From: DAOTTI01 sp034437795
GTDB lineage: Bacteria > Chloroflexota > UBA11872 > UBA12225
Assembly: GCA_034437795.1 (NCBI GenBank)
Contig: DAOTTI010000185.1
Location: 1-6,242 of the forward strand
DNA: 6,242 bases
Direction of reading: 5' to 3'
The notes beneath the pieces are model-generated. The model searched no databases. It was not told the DNA's origin and saw nothing but the letters and a program-made list of their open reading frames with translations. The position numbers and the translations under genes were made by a program. Shown one piece after another: positions 1 to 6,126 of this stretch; within the stretch, counting starts at the first letter, position 1, and every line of letters starts with the position of its first letter.

Positions 1-384
1 CGGGGAGCCTCGCGGTTCGCCTACCAGTTCGAGGGGGCAGCGCCGCCCGGATGCTTCGAGCTGCCGACAGGACCAGCGCGCTCCTCCAAGCAGTACCGCA
101 ACCCGATCGCTCTTGCCCGCGAATGGCAGGGGATGCTGGCGACGGGCGAGTGTGCCTCTCGGGCCGAGCTCGCCCGTCGGCTCGGGGTGAGCCGCCCCCG
201 CGTGACTCAGGTCCTCGGCCTGCTCGATCTGGCTCCTGACGTGTTGGAAGCGCTGGCCGCCCTCGGCGACCCGCTGCCCAGACCCATCGTGACCGAGCAC
301 GGCCTGCGCTCGGTCCTCAGATGGCCGCCAGAGGAGCAGAGGCACGTGCTGCGGGGAATGGTCGAAGTGCCCGTCGAGGAGTGA
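1..384 (+). CDS. Helix-turn-helix protein of the recombinase-associated type, 5'-partial
   Basis: The frame is open from the first base of the window to a TGA at 382-384, giving 127 visible C-terminal residues; the true start lies to the left. Visible residues 32-75 contain YRNPIALAREWQ followed by a helix-turn-helix, ASRAELARRLGVSRPRVTQVLGLL, then APDVLEAL. The end carries a stretch resembling an LxxLLRLPPEEQ motif (SVLRWPPEEQRHVL). This pattern (AELAR.LGVSR.RVTQ..LL.LAP) resembles small ParB-like HTH proteins that I recall being found beside large serine recombinases in phage and genomic-island settings; the family link is from memory. The role is probably DNA binding or accessory regulation. 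An internal ATG at 133 would cut off the segment before the HTH, so I do not take it as the start. The next gene is on the same strand about 200 bp downstream. Confidence 0.72.
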   Translation, partial: RGASRFAYQFEGAAPPGCFELPTGPARSSKQYRNPIALAREWQGMLATGECASRAELARRLGVSRPRVTQVLGLLDLAPDVLEALAALGDPLPRPIVTEHGLRSVLRWPPEEQRHVLRGMVEVPVEE

Positions 385-588
385 CGTGCCGCCCAGGCAG
401 CGATTACAGCACGGCGCGAGAGCTGGGTTCGCGTTCGTGACTTCGTCAATCGCCCTCCACGAGCCGAACGGGCGCCGCAGGTCCGAGTGGGAGGTCGCGC
501 AGGGAAAGCGCCGCCGGAGCAGACGCCATCCCCGCCAAGATCACGCTCATGGGAGCAACCCATCCTTGCCCATGGGTCGGCAAATACC
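385..588. other. Intergenic gap between the two HTH genes
   Basis: This stretch of about 200 bp has no reading frame with a recognisable protein. A GTG at 487 is in frame with the downstream XRE gene, but the 34 residues it would add are low-complexity (rich in P, R and S) and no ribosome-binding site precedes it. The last 45 bp hold several CCCAT/ATGGG elements, including the palindromes CCCATGGG (569-576) and ACCATGGT (586-593, overlapping the ATG at 589). These could be an operator for the HTH proteins, but this is weak. I see no clear -35/-10 pair. Confidence 0.4.
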
Positions 589-1293
589 ATGGTGCCGAAT
601 CAAGTTGCCCGGGAACTCATCATCACCGTGCCGCTGCCCGACGACCAGGGGCGCCGCGGCGACGGGCGCTCGAAGGTCCGCCGATTCCGCAGCCACTGGC
701 TTGAGCTGGGACACCGCCTCCGGGAGTTTCGGGCTCGCTATGGCGTGACCCAGGCTGAGATAGCTGCGCTGGTCGGTGCAAGCAACGCCTCGACGGTGGC
801 CCAGTGGGAGAGCGGCGTGAACGTCCCCGAGGGCATCCGCAGGGAGCGTTTGGTGGAGCTCCTGGACGGGAGGTGCTGGCCAGAGCTGCGGGCGGCCGCC
901 ATCGCCGACGATGGCCTGCCGCAGACCTGGGACCGAGCCGTGCGCTGGTACCGCCGCGCCTCGCGGGAGCGTGGGCCGCGCACATCTGTAGGTGTGGTCG
1001 TTGCGGCCATCCTGGAAGAGTTACGGGCAGTCACCTCGGAGCAGGACCTGCGTCGGCGGTACTGTGAGCGGGATGGTGAGTGGGTGCGCGGCGTCGCGGC
1101 CCGGCAGAGGCTACGCGAGGAGCACCAGGCCGACCTGCGGCGCATCGAAGACGCGGCGTTCGGGCTGCGGTGGCTCGAGCTGGCGCATGGACGGCGCTTC
1201 GACCTGTGCCGCTCTCTGGTACCGCAGTTGCCGTTAGGGCTTCTTGAAGAGGGGCACGTGAACGCTCGCGCGCCCAGCCACCGTCCCTACTAA
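589..1293 (+). CDS. XRE-family helix-turn-helix protein
   Basis: A protein of 234 residues from the ATG at 589 to TAA at 1291-1293. Residues 38-92 form an XRE/Cro-type HTH: LGHRLREFRARYGVTQAEIAALVG, then ASTVAQWESGVNVPEGIRRERLVELL, which matches the usual recognition-helix and W-E-x-G pattern. After it come WPELR and a basic helical segment (WDRAVRWYRRASRERGPR, 114-131), then a charged, probably all-helical C-terminal part (141-200). I do not recognise a catalytic domain, signal peptide or membrane segment. It is probably a DNA-binding regulator of the surrounding mobile or accessory region. I chose 589 because the residues before it (from GTG 487) look non-coding; the ribosome-binding site is weak with either start. 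The last 15-20 residues (EEGHVNARAPSHRPY) look unstructured and may reflect divergence at the 3' end. Confidence 0.75.
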   Translation: MVPNQVARELIITVPLPDDQGRRGDGRSKVRRFRSHWLELGHRLREFRARYGVTQAEIAALVGASNASTVAQWESGVNVPEGIRRERLVELLDGRCWPELRAAAIADDGLPQTWDRAVRWYRRASRERGPRTSVGVVVAAILEELRAVTSEQDLRRRYCERDGEWVRGVAARQRLREEHQADLRRIEDAAFGLRWLELAHGRRFDLCRSLVPQLPLGLLEEGHVNARAPSHRPY

Positions 1294-1421
1294 CGGCCTT
1301 GGTGGTCCGTCAGGTTTCCAGAGTCGCTGTGCCGGCCGAACACTCGCCCTGGCCACGCCATGGTAGAACTCCGGCATCTCGGGAGGCGCGGGCAGAGTTG
1401 CCTTGTGGGAGATTGCGCCAT

Positions 1422-1530
1422 GGAGAGGAGTTCTTCGCGAAACCCCAGGCGTTCCTGCATGCTGCTCGAAGAAGACGGCGTCATCGGCCAGGGGGAGAGG
1501 AGTTCTTCGCGAAACCCCAGGCGTTCCTGC
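1422..1530. repeat. Two perfect 37-bp direct repeats, 35-bp spacer
   Basis: Copies at 1422-1458 and 1494-1530 are identical over 37 bp and differ immediately on both sides. The period is 72 bp, a multiple of three, so both copies read GEEFFAKPQAFL in the same plus-strand frame. Each copy contains the 8-bp palindrome TTCGCGAA and, near its end, CAGG-cgtt-CCTG. The geometry (37/35) resembles a one-spacer CRISPR, but there is no third copy one period away on either side, no cas gene in the window and no AT-rich leader. A short duplication in a decayed gene, or a recombination or binding site, is more likely. Confidence 0.85.
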
Positions 1531-1568
1531 GGTCCTCGCGGCCGCCAAAGAAGGACGGCTGGGGCCGG

Positions 1569-1583
1569 CTCTTGGACCAAGAG
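1569..1583. repeat. 15-bp odd palindrome CTCTTGGACCAAGAG
   Basis: Perfect 7-bp arms CTCTTGG and CCAAGAG around a single central A, 38 bp after the second direct repeat. The symmetry ends at the next base on each side. It could be a protein-binding site; chance cannot be excluded for a single copy. Confidence 0.45.
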
Positions 1584-1621
1584 GATAAGGTGGCGCTGTG
1601 CCCGATAGAGCCCAAGGAATA

Positions 1622-1644
1622 CCAAGAACTCCTCGCCAATGGCA
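1622..1644 (-). repeat. Partial inverted copy of the direct-repeat start
   Basis: Read on the minus strand, this segment gives GCCATTGGC followed by GAGGAGTTCTTGG. It closely matches the beginning of the first direct repeat and its upstream flank on the plus strand (GCCATGGAGAGGAGTTCTT, 1418-1436). The exact shared core is GAGGAGTTCTT, 11 bp (1624-1634 reversed). A shorter GGAGTTCT also occurs on the minus strand at 1365-1372. Confidence 0.5.
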
Positions 1645-1941
1645 GGGTGATTGGAGGCCAGACACGCCAAGATCGTCCGCCGCCGTGCTGTGCGGCCCCA
1701 GCGCTGTTCTTCCCGTCCCCGGCCCTCCTTCAGTTCTCAAGAGGTGCCGCCCTCAATGCGCCAGAGGGAAGGCCTGCAGGGCGGCAAGGCAGTCCGCCCA
1801 CTCGCGCCCGCTAACTAGCGCGCTGGCCTCGCTCGCGGGCTGCTCGACCGGCGCCACGTCTCGGATCAAACGCGCCCGCCACCCAAAGGTCTGTCGGGCC
1901 TGCTATGGCGTCCTTCCTATCCAGCGCTGACCGAGTGGACG

Positions 1942-3378
1942 TCAGGCCGGCGGAGGGATATTGCGGTTCACGCGGAACAGGTTATCCGGGTCGTACTCGG
2001 CCTTGACCCGTTGGAGGTGCTGGTAGTTCTTCCCGTACGCGTCGGCGGTCCGCGCACTATCGTCCTGTGCCAACTGGAAGTTGACGTAGTTCCCGCCGGT
2101 CGAGAAGGGCCGAATGCGCTCCCACCCCTCGCGCACCCAGGCTACGTGCTCGGCCGCGCGGTCGTCGGCCGGCGGCCATACGCCGGAGAACCCGCTGATG
2201 AACCGCGCATCGCGGTTGCCAACCGCCCCGTCGTCGTCCGCGCGCTCGTTCAGCGCCCCGCCGATGTGGAAGATCACCGAGTACGACAGTGGCGATGTCG
2301 CCTTCAAGGCCGCGTCGCGGAAGGTGTCGAGGTACTCGCTCGACAGACCCGGTATGAACTCGGCCTTCCAGTACTGGTGCAGCCCCTTGGCCTCCGAGGG
2401 TGAGTCGTCGAGCATCGACTGCTGAGCCGCGTAGGGCTTCTCGCTGACGAGATCCGCCACCGGGTGCCCGAGGGCGCGCACCGCCGCGAGATCGGCCTCC
2501 GCATTCCGGCCGCTGTGGCACACGAGCATCCCGATGACGGGCTTACCGTGCCACGGCTCGGGGATGAACGGGGCCGGCGGCGCGGTCAGCGCGACCGCCG
2601 CCGCCGTCAGCTCACGCGGCGCCCTCGCGGTGAGTTCACGGTACGTTGCCAGCACCTCGTCGGCCCGCTCTGCACTCCAGAGGATGAGGCCACCGGTGAT
2701 GGTTGGGCCGACCTCGTGCAGACGGAACGTGAACCGGGTGACGACGCCGAAGTTGCCGCCGCCCCCCCGGAGCGCCCAGAACAGGTCGGCGTTCTCGTCG
2801 CGGTTGGCGGCGCGGATCTTACCATCGGCGGTGACGATCTCGACCTCTTCAAGGTTGTCGACCGCCCAGCCGAAGCGACGCGTCAGATAGCCGAAGCCGC
2901 CGCCGAGCGTCAGACCGGCCACGCCGGTCTCGGATACGAAGCCGAGCACGGTCGCCAGCCCATGCTCCTGCGTCGCACGGTCCACATCCTTGAGCAGACA
3001 CCCGGGCCCGACGTGCGCGAGCCTGGCGTCAGGGTCGACGGTGACCTGTCGCATGCGGGACATGTCAAGCATGAGGCCGCGCTCGGCAATGGCGGTTCCG
3101 GCGATATTGTGGCCCCCGCCCTTGATGCTGAGCAGCAGCCCGTGCTCACGAGCGAAGCTAACGACCGCAGCGACGTCGTGGGCCGAATTCGGCTGGACGA
3201 CGAGCGCAGGGACCTTGGCCACCATGGCGTTCCAGATCCGAACCGCTTCATCCCAGCCCTCGTCGCCCGCTCGCAGCAGCGTGCCCGAGGTCCGCGCGCC
3301 GAGGTTCTCGAGCTGTCCAGATGTCAGGGTGACCCTTCCGCCATCGAGCCCGGCGATGGCGAATCCTTTGGTGATCAT
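1942..3378 (-). CDS. FAD-linked oxidoreductase, berberine bridge enzyme type
   Basis: A protein of 478 residues, the usual length for bacterial BBE-like flavoproteins of the PCMH/FAD_binding_4 fold. The FAD domain spans about residues 57-225: PALVVQPNSAHDVAAVV, SIKGGGHNIAG, then GVAGLTLGGGFGYLTRRFG (152-170), NLEEVEIVTADG and LFWALRGGGGNFGVVT. His90 in GGGHNIAG is the expected 8-alpha-histidyl FAD attachment. The position aligned with the second, cysteinyl attachment of doubly linked members is Val148, so one covalent link is inferred. The BBE C-terminal motif (YGKNYQHLQRVKAEYDPDNLFRVNRNI) is at 448-474, with GGNYVNFQ at 428-435. There is no signal peptide, so it is probably cytosolic. The enzyme would oxidise an alcohol or ring carbon using FAD and O2; the substrate is unknown. 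The start is firm: GGAGGT lies 6 nt before the ATG, which overlaps the upstream stop as ATGA. Confidence 0.93.
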   Translation of the reverse strand: MITKGFAIAGLDGGRVTLTSGQLENLGARTSGTLLRAGDEGWDEAVRIWNAMVAKVPALVVQPNSAHDVAAVVSFAREHGLLLSIKGGGHNIAGTAIAERGLMLDMSRMRQVTVDPDARLAHVGPGCLLKDVDRATQEHGLATVLGFVSETGVAGLTLGGGFGYLTRRFGWAVDNLEEVEIVTADGKIRAANRDENADLFWALRGGGGNFGVVTRFTFRLHEVGPTITGGLILWSAERADEVLATYRELTARAPRELTAAAVALTAPPAPFIPEPWHGKPVIGMLVCHSGRNAEADLAAVRALGHPVADLVSEKPYAAQQSMLDDSPSEAKGLHQYWKAEFIPGLSSEYLDTFRDAALKATSPLSYSVIFHIGGALNERADDDGAVGNRDARFISGFSGVWPPADDRAAEHVAWVREGWERIRPFSTGGNYVNFQLAQDDSARTADAYGKNYQHLQRVKAEYDPDNLFRVNRNIPPPA

Positions 3379-4313
3379 AGAGTGACCTCCGCTCCGTGCG
3401 AGGTTTCGAGCGCGGCGCGCAGCGCCGCCAGAAACGCCTCGGGCTGTTCCATCGGGGGATCATCACCCGCGTTGTCGATCACATGAAGCGGCCAGCCGTG
3501 GCGGGCGCGCGCGTCGTCCGCTACCGGCAGCGGGACCTGGAGGTCTTGCCGGCCCCAGATCAGGGTCGTGGGAACCGCGATCCGGGCGAGGTCCGCCGGC
3601 GGGATGGCCGGCACCCCGAACTGCGCCATGAGGCTGCCGAGCGCGGCCTGCATGCTCGGGGTGCGGACGCGGTCGAGGGCGTAGCCCGCGATCAGCTGCC
3701 AGCGCTCGCCCATTTGCTCGCGCAACCCATCAAGATCGGAAAAGCACTGCGCGAAGAGGTCGTCCCGCGTGCGCTCGGTCGGCTGCTCCAGGAAGCGGCT
3801 CAGGGCAAGCCCGAAGCTCGGCGCCGGCTCGAAGGGGCCCAGACCGAAGGCGTCCACGAGCACCAGCCGGCTCAGCCGGTCGCCGTGGTCGACGGCGAAG
3901 CGGGCCGCGAGGGCGCCGCCGAGCCCGTGCCCCACCGCCGCCGGCGGCGACGGGCACGCCCGCTCGATCAGCTCGCCGAGCCACGCGATCGCCCGGTCAG
4001 CACTTAGCGCGCCGTCGGGCACGCCCGAGGCGCCGTGGCCGGGCAGGTCGGGCGCGACCACCCGATGGGTCGTCACCAGGTCCGGGATCACCCGCATCCA
4101 GAGCGCCGCGAACTCCCCCGAGTTGTGGAGCAGGACGACCGGCGGACCGTCGCCCCCCGCCAATATGGCGGTGGAGATACCGGCCAGCCGCAGCCGTCGC
4201 TCCGTGACGGGCAGGCCGGTCAGCAACCGCTCACGAGCGTCGTCGCCAACGGAATGCTGGCGGCGCTCCTCCACGTCGCGCAGGATGTTCATCGATCCCT
4301 GCTGTGTCGACAT
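3375..4313 (-). CDS. Alpha/beta-hydrolase-fold protein lacking catalytic Ser and His
   Basis: A protein of 312 residues. The fold is clear: PPVVLLHNSGEFAALW (57-72, oxyanion-loop region, HN where HG is usual), HRVVAPDLPGHGASG (83-97), the elbow AVGHGLGG (126-133), LSRLVLVDAFGLG (148-159), a helical cap (about 163-230), VPTTLIWGRQD (247-257) and a C-terminal LHVIDNAGDDPPMEQPEAF (276-294). The elbow reads G-H-Gly-L-G where hydrolases have G-x-Ser-x-G, so Gly130 replaces the nucleophile. The usual GH at the last triad position is G-D (Asp284). Only the acid, Asp257, remains. Ordinary serine-hydrolase activity is therefore unlikely. From memory, similar proteins with GHVLGG and ENAxDDP exist in actinobacteria, which would make this a family trait, but I cannot check. 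The start at 4313 is chosen for GGGAGGAGG ending 6 nt before it; the frame is open to an alternative start at 4391. It overlaps the oxidoreductase gene by 4 bp. Confidence 0.88.
   Translation of the reverse strand: MSTQQGSMNILRDVEERRQHSVGDDARERLLTGLPVTERRLRLAGISTAILAGGDGPPVVLLHNSGEFAALWMRVIPDLVTTHRVVAPDLPGHGASGVPDGALSADRAIAWLGELIERACPSPPAAVGHGLGGALAARFAVDHGDRLSRLVLVDAFGLGPFEPAPSFGLALSRFLEQPTERTRDDLFAQCFSDLDGLREQMGERWQLIAGYALDRVRTPSMQAALGSLMAQFGVPAIPPADLARIAVPTTLIWGRQDLQVPLPVADDARARHGWPLHVIDNAGDDPPMEQPEAFLAALRAALETSHGAEVTL
3385..3390 (-). promoter_or_regulatory. Shine-Dalgarno site of the oxidoreductase gene
   Basis: GGAGGT on the minus strand, 6 nt before the ATG at 3378, inside the end of the hydrolase-like gene. 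With the 4-bp ATGA overlap it fixes the start and supports translational coupling. Confidence 0.85.
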
Positions 4314-4319
4314 GTCGTT

Positions 4320-4328
4320 CCTCCTCCC
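4320..4328 (-). promoter_or_regulatory. Shine-Dalgarno site of the hydrolase-like gene
   Basis: GGGAGGAGG on the minus strand, 6 nt before the ATG at 4313. It decides in favour of this start over the in-frame start at 4391, which would add 26 residues. Confidence 0.8.
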
Positions 4329-4330
4329 GT

Positions 4331-4363
4331 TGGTCGTCGGGCCCGGGTGGCCCACTACGACCA
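4331..4363 (-). promoter_or_regulatory. Nested inverted repeat before the hydrolase-like gene
   Basis: Outer arms TGGTCGT (4331-4337) and ACGACCA (4357-4363) are perfect 7-bp complements. Inside them GGGCC and GGCCC pair around CGGGT. In RNA this would be a hairpin of about 12 base pairs with a small asymmetric bulge, ending 2 nt before the GGGAGGAGG ribosome-binding site. It may be a regulator-binding site or a leader structure affecting translation; no U-tract follows, so it is not a typical terminator. Confidence 0.45.
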
Positions 4364-4439
4364 TCGTATGGAGGACAACGGGGGCCCGCATCGGGCGACC
4401 TACGCAAATCGGCGCGTCCGCGCGAAGTGGGTAATTCTA

Positions 4440-4454
4440 TGTAGCGCGGCTACA
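4440..4454. promoter_or_regulatory. Palindrome over the regulator gene's stop codon
   Basis: TGTAGC-gcg-GCTACA on the plus strand, with perfect 6-bp arms, overlapping the TAG of the LuxR-type gene. A TAGAAT sequence resembling a -10 box follows on the minus strand (about 4434-4439), without a convincing -35. It could belong to a secondary promoter for the two downstream genes, or be chance. Confidence 0.3.
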
Positions 4455-6087
4455 GGAGGTCGTGCTCGTAGGCGTACGCCGTGGCGGCCGCCCGGGACGA
4501 CAGGCCCAGCTTGGTGAAGATGTTGCTCACGTGGCGAGCGACGGTCTTCTCGCTGAGGAACAATTCGTCGGCGATCGTGCGGTTGGTCTTGCCGGTCGCT
4601 AGGAGGCGGAGCACCTCCACCTCGCGCGCGGTCAGCCCACCCGCGGCCCTGGAGGCTACCTTGCGGGACAGCGCCTCCACCCGGGCGAGGTCGGGCGCGG
4701 CGCCGAGCTGCCGGAAGACCCAGCGCGCCGCGTCCAACTCCATCTCCGCGCTGTCCTCGTCCCCGAGCATCCGGCAGGCGAGCCCGAGGAGGACCCGGAC
4801 CCGCGCGGCTTCGTACGGCACCTCAAGCTTCTGGTAGCCCGTCCACGCCCGGCGGAGCGCGTTGCATGCCGCTCGCGTATCGCCTTCCTCGAGCAGGACC
4901 GCCCCCATCGCATGGGCGGACGCGGCCTGCAGGAACGGCGCGTCGATGGCGGCGGCCGTCTCCGCCAGCTCATCGGCGGCGACGCGTGCCGCCTGGACGT
5001 CGCGCGCGGCGAGCATGATCTCGACGTGGGCGGGAAGCAGCCTGGACCGGGTCACGCGGTCATGCGCCTCGTCGGCCACGCGACGGATCGCCGCCGCCGC
5101 GGCATCGACCCGACCCTGGGCCAGCCGCAACAGCGCGAGGCCGGGTTGCGGCATGCGGCCCCACCGGCTGGCCTGGCGATACGCCTCCTCGGCCTTGGCG
5201 AACTCGCCGCGCAGGCGGTGGAGCTCGGCTTGCTGGTAGAAGGCCCCACCGACCGCCGGCTGGGCAGACGGCTGGGAGAGCCGTTCGCGCGCCCGTTGTG
5301 CTTCGTCCAGGGCATCCGACCAGGCGCCGTGCAACTGCATGATCTCCGCGCGATGCACCAGACACTGACCGCGGTACAGAACCAGGTCCGGCTGAGACTC
5401 ACACCAGCGGCTGAACGCTGCCGTCCACTCCTGCGCCCGGCGCAGATCGAAGATCTCCTGGCAGGCCTCGATCACAGCGCAGTACACGATCCCGGACACG
5501 ACCGGAGACACCTCCCCGGCCGTGACTGCGACCATGACCTCATCGAGCAGCGCCACACCTTCCGCAGTCTCGCCTAGCCGGATCAGGGCTTGGCCGCGAC
5601 CAAGGCGACCGAGCGTCCCCAGGTCCGGGTCGCCGAAGCGGTTGCCCATCTCGGCGGCTCGGCTGAAGGCGGCGTGCGCGGCCGCGGCATCGCCCTCGTC
5701 GATGCACTGGAGCGCGACCGGCACGAGGAGATAGCCCTGCTCCGCGCAGTCGTGCTGACCATCTTCCAGCAGCCGCCGGGCGCGGGCCAGCCAGCCGCCG
5801 GCGCGGGCCTGCTCGCCCTGGAACAGCAGTCCGAAGGCCAGCCAGAACGCACACCGCGCGGCTCGCGCGGCGTCGCCCCGGCGCAGGCATTCGTGGTGCG
5901 CACGTGCCCAGACCGCGGCGCTGTCGCCGTCCCGGCCGACCAGGTAGGCGGCCACCGCGAGGCGTTCGAGGTCCTCAAACTCGAGCGGCGCCTCACGATC
6001 CGCGGCCGAGAGCTGCGCGTACGCATCCCGCCAGGCCCGCCGCCCGAAGGACGCCCGACCTTGTTCGAGCGCATCGGCCCCGGTCAT
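4450..6087 (-). CDS. LuxR-type transcriptional regulator with TPR-like sensor region
   Basis: A protein of 545 residues. Residues 484-545 are a LuxR/GerE HTH: GLTAREVEVLRLLATGKTNR, then TIADELFLSEKTVARHVSNI and FTKLGLSSRAAATAYAYEHDLL, with all the usual features (TxREVEVL, I.x.L.LSxKTV..HV.NI..KL). Residues 1-475 are alanine-rich helical repeats of TPR type, such as YQQAELHRLRGEFAKAEEAYRQASRWG (284-310) and GAVLLEEGDTRAACNALRRAW (395-415). There is no Walker A motif and no receiver domain, so it is neither a full MalT-like ATPase nor a two-component regulator. The TPR region probably binds a protein or small ligand. It is cytosolic. The ATG at 6087 is preferred because GGGAGG precedes it; the in-frame GTG at 6099 has no ribosome-binding site. 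A 136-bp gap separates it from the hydrolase-like gene on the same strand, and it probably controls this cluster. Confidence 0.92.
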   Translation of the reverse strand: MTGADALEQGRASFGRRAWRDAYAQLSAADREAPLEFEDLERLAVAAYLVGRDGDSAAVWARAHHECLRRGDAARAARCAFWLAFGLLFQGEQARAGGWLARARRLLEDGQHDCAEQGYLLVPVALQCIDEGDAAAAHAAFSRAAEMGNRFGDPDLGTLGRLGRGQALIRLGETAEGVALLDEVMVAVTAGEVSPVVSGIVYCAVIEACQEIFDLRRAQEWTAAFSRWCESQPDLVLYRGQCLVHRAEIMQLHGAWSDALDEAQRARERLSQPSAQPAVGGAFYQQAELHRLRGEFAKAEEAYRQASRWGRMPQPGLALLRLAQGRVDAAAAAIRRVADEAHDRVTRSRLLPAHVEIMLAARDVQAARVAADELAETAAAIDAPFLQAASAHAMGAVLLEEGDTRAACNALRRAWTGYQKLEVPYEAARVRVLLGLACRMLGDEDSAEMELDAARWVFRQLGAAPDLARVEALSRKVASRAAGGLTAREVEVLRLLATGKTNRTIADELFLSEKTVARHVSNIFTKLGLSSRAAATAYAYEHDLL

Positions 6088-6095
6088 AGACCCTC

Positions 6096-6115
6096 CCACG
6101 GCAGCGGAGCCGTGG
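6096..6115 (-). promoter_or_regulatory. Inverted repeat abutting the regulator's ribosome-binding site
   Basis: Perfect 7-bp GC-rich arms CCACGGC (6096-6102) and GCCGTGG (6109-6115) around a 6-nt loop. On the minus strand the 3' arm runs straight into GGGAGGG, the ribosome-binding site of the LuxR-type gene, 8 nt before its ATG. It could be an autoregulatory operator or an RNA hairpin that limits ribosome access. The alternative GTG start at 6099 would lie inside this arm. Confidence 0.45.
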
Positions 6116-6126
6116 CCTCGCCTGCT

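Larger units (their letters stand above)
1294..1941. other. 648-bp region with repeats and no intact gene
   Basis: This gap lies between the plus-strand XRE gene and the 3' end of the minus-strand oxidoreductase gene, so the two units converge here. Several overlapping frames are open on both strands, none with a clear ribosome-binding site. The most protein-like stretch is plus-strand frame 3 at about 1494-1662: GEEFFAKPQAFL, then PKKDGWGRLLDQEDKVALCP and EPKEYQELLANGRVIGG. I do not recognise this family. The region also has two 37-bp direct repeats, a partial inverted copy, a 15-bp palindrome and a GC-only hairpin (GGGCGG 1779-1784 / CCGCCC 1794-1799). No tRNA, transposase or U-tract terminator was found. 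It may be decayed mobile-element DNA. Confidence 0.5.

Noticed and set aside
1422..1530. One-spacer CRISPR array
   Set aside because: Only two repeats, no degenerate third copy one period away on either side, no cas genes in the window, and the period is a whole number of codons with the repeat reading as a plausible peptide.
1234..1740. Minus-strand open frames across the repeat region
   Set aside because: Proline/arginine-rich composition, no ribosome-binding site, overlap with the 3' end of the XRE gene; none resembles a known protein.
1779..1799. Terminator for the oxidoreductase gene (GGGCGG/CCGCCC hairpin)
   Set aside because: It is over 140 bp past the stop codon and no U-tract follows on either strand.
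2464..3486. 340-residue plus-strand open frame
   Set aside because: It lies opposite the FAD oxidoreductase gene, has no ribosome-binding site and no recognisable protein; it arises from high-GC codon bias on the other strand.
4314..4391. Longer start of the hydrolase-like protein (26 more residues)
   Set aside because: The strong GGGAGGAGG at 4320-4328 fits the ATG at 4313; the extra N-terminal residues overlap a hairpin and look non-coding.
4912..5577. 221-residue plus-strand open frame
   Set aside because: Antisense shadow of the LuxR-type regulator, whose minus-strand translation has clear conserved domains.
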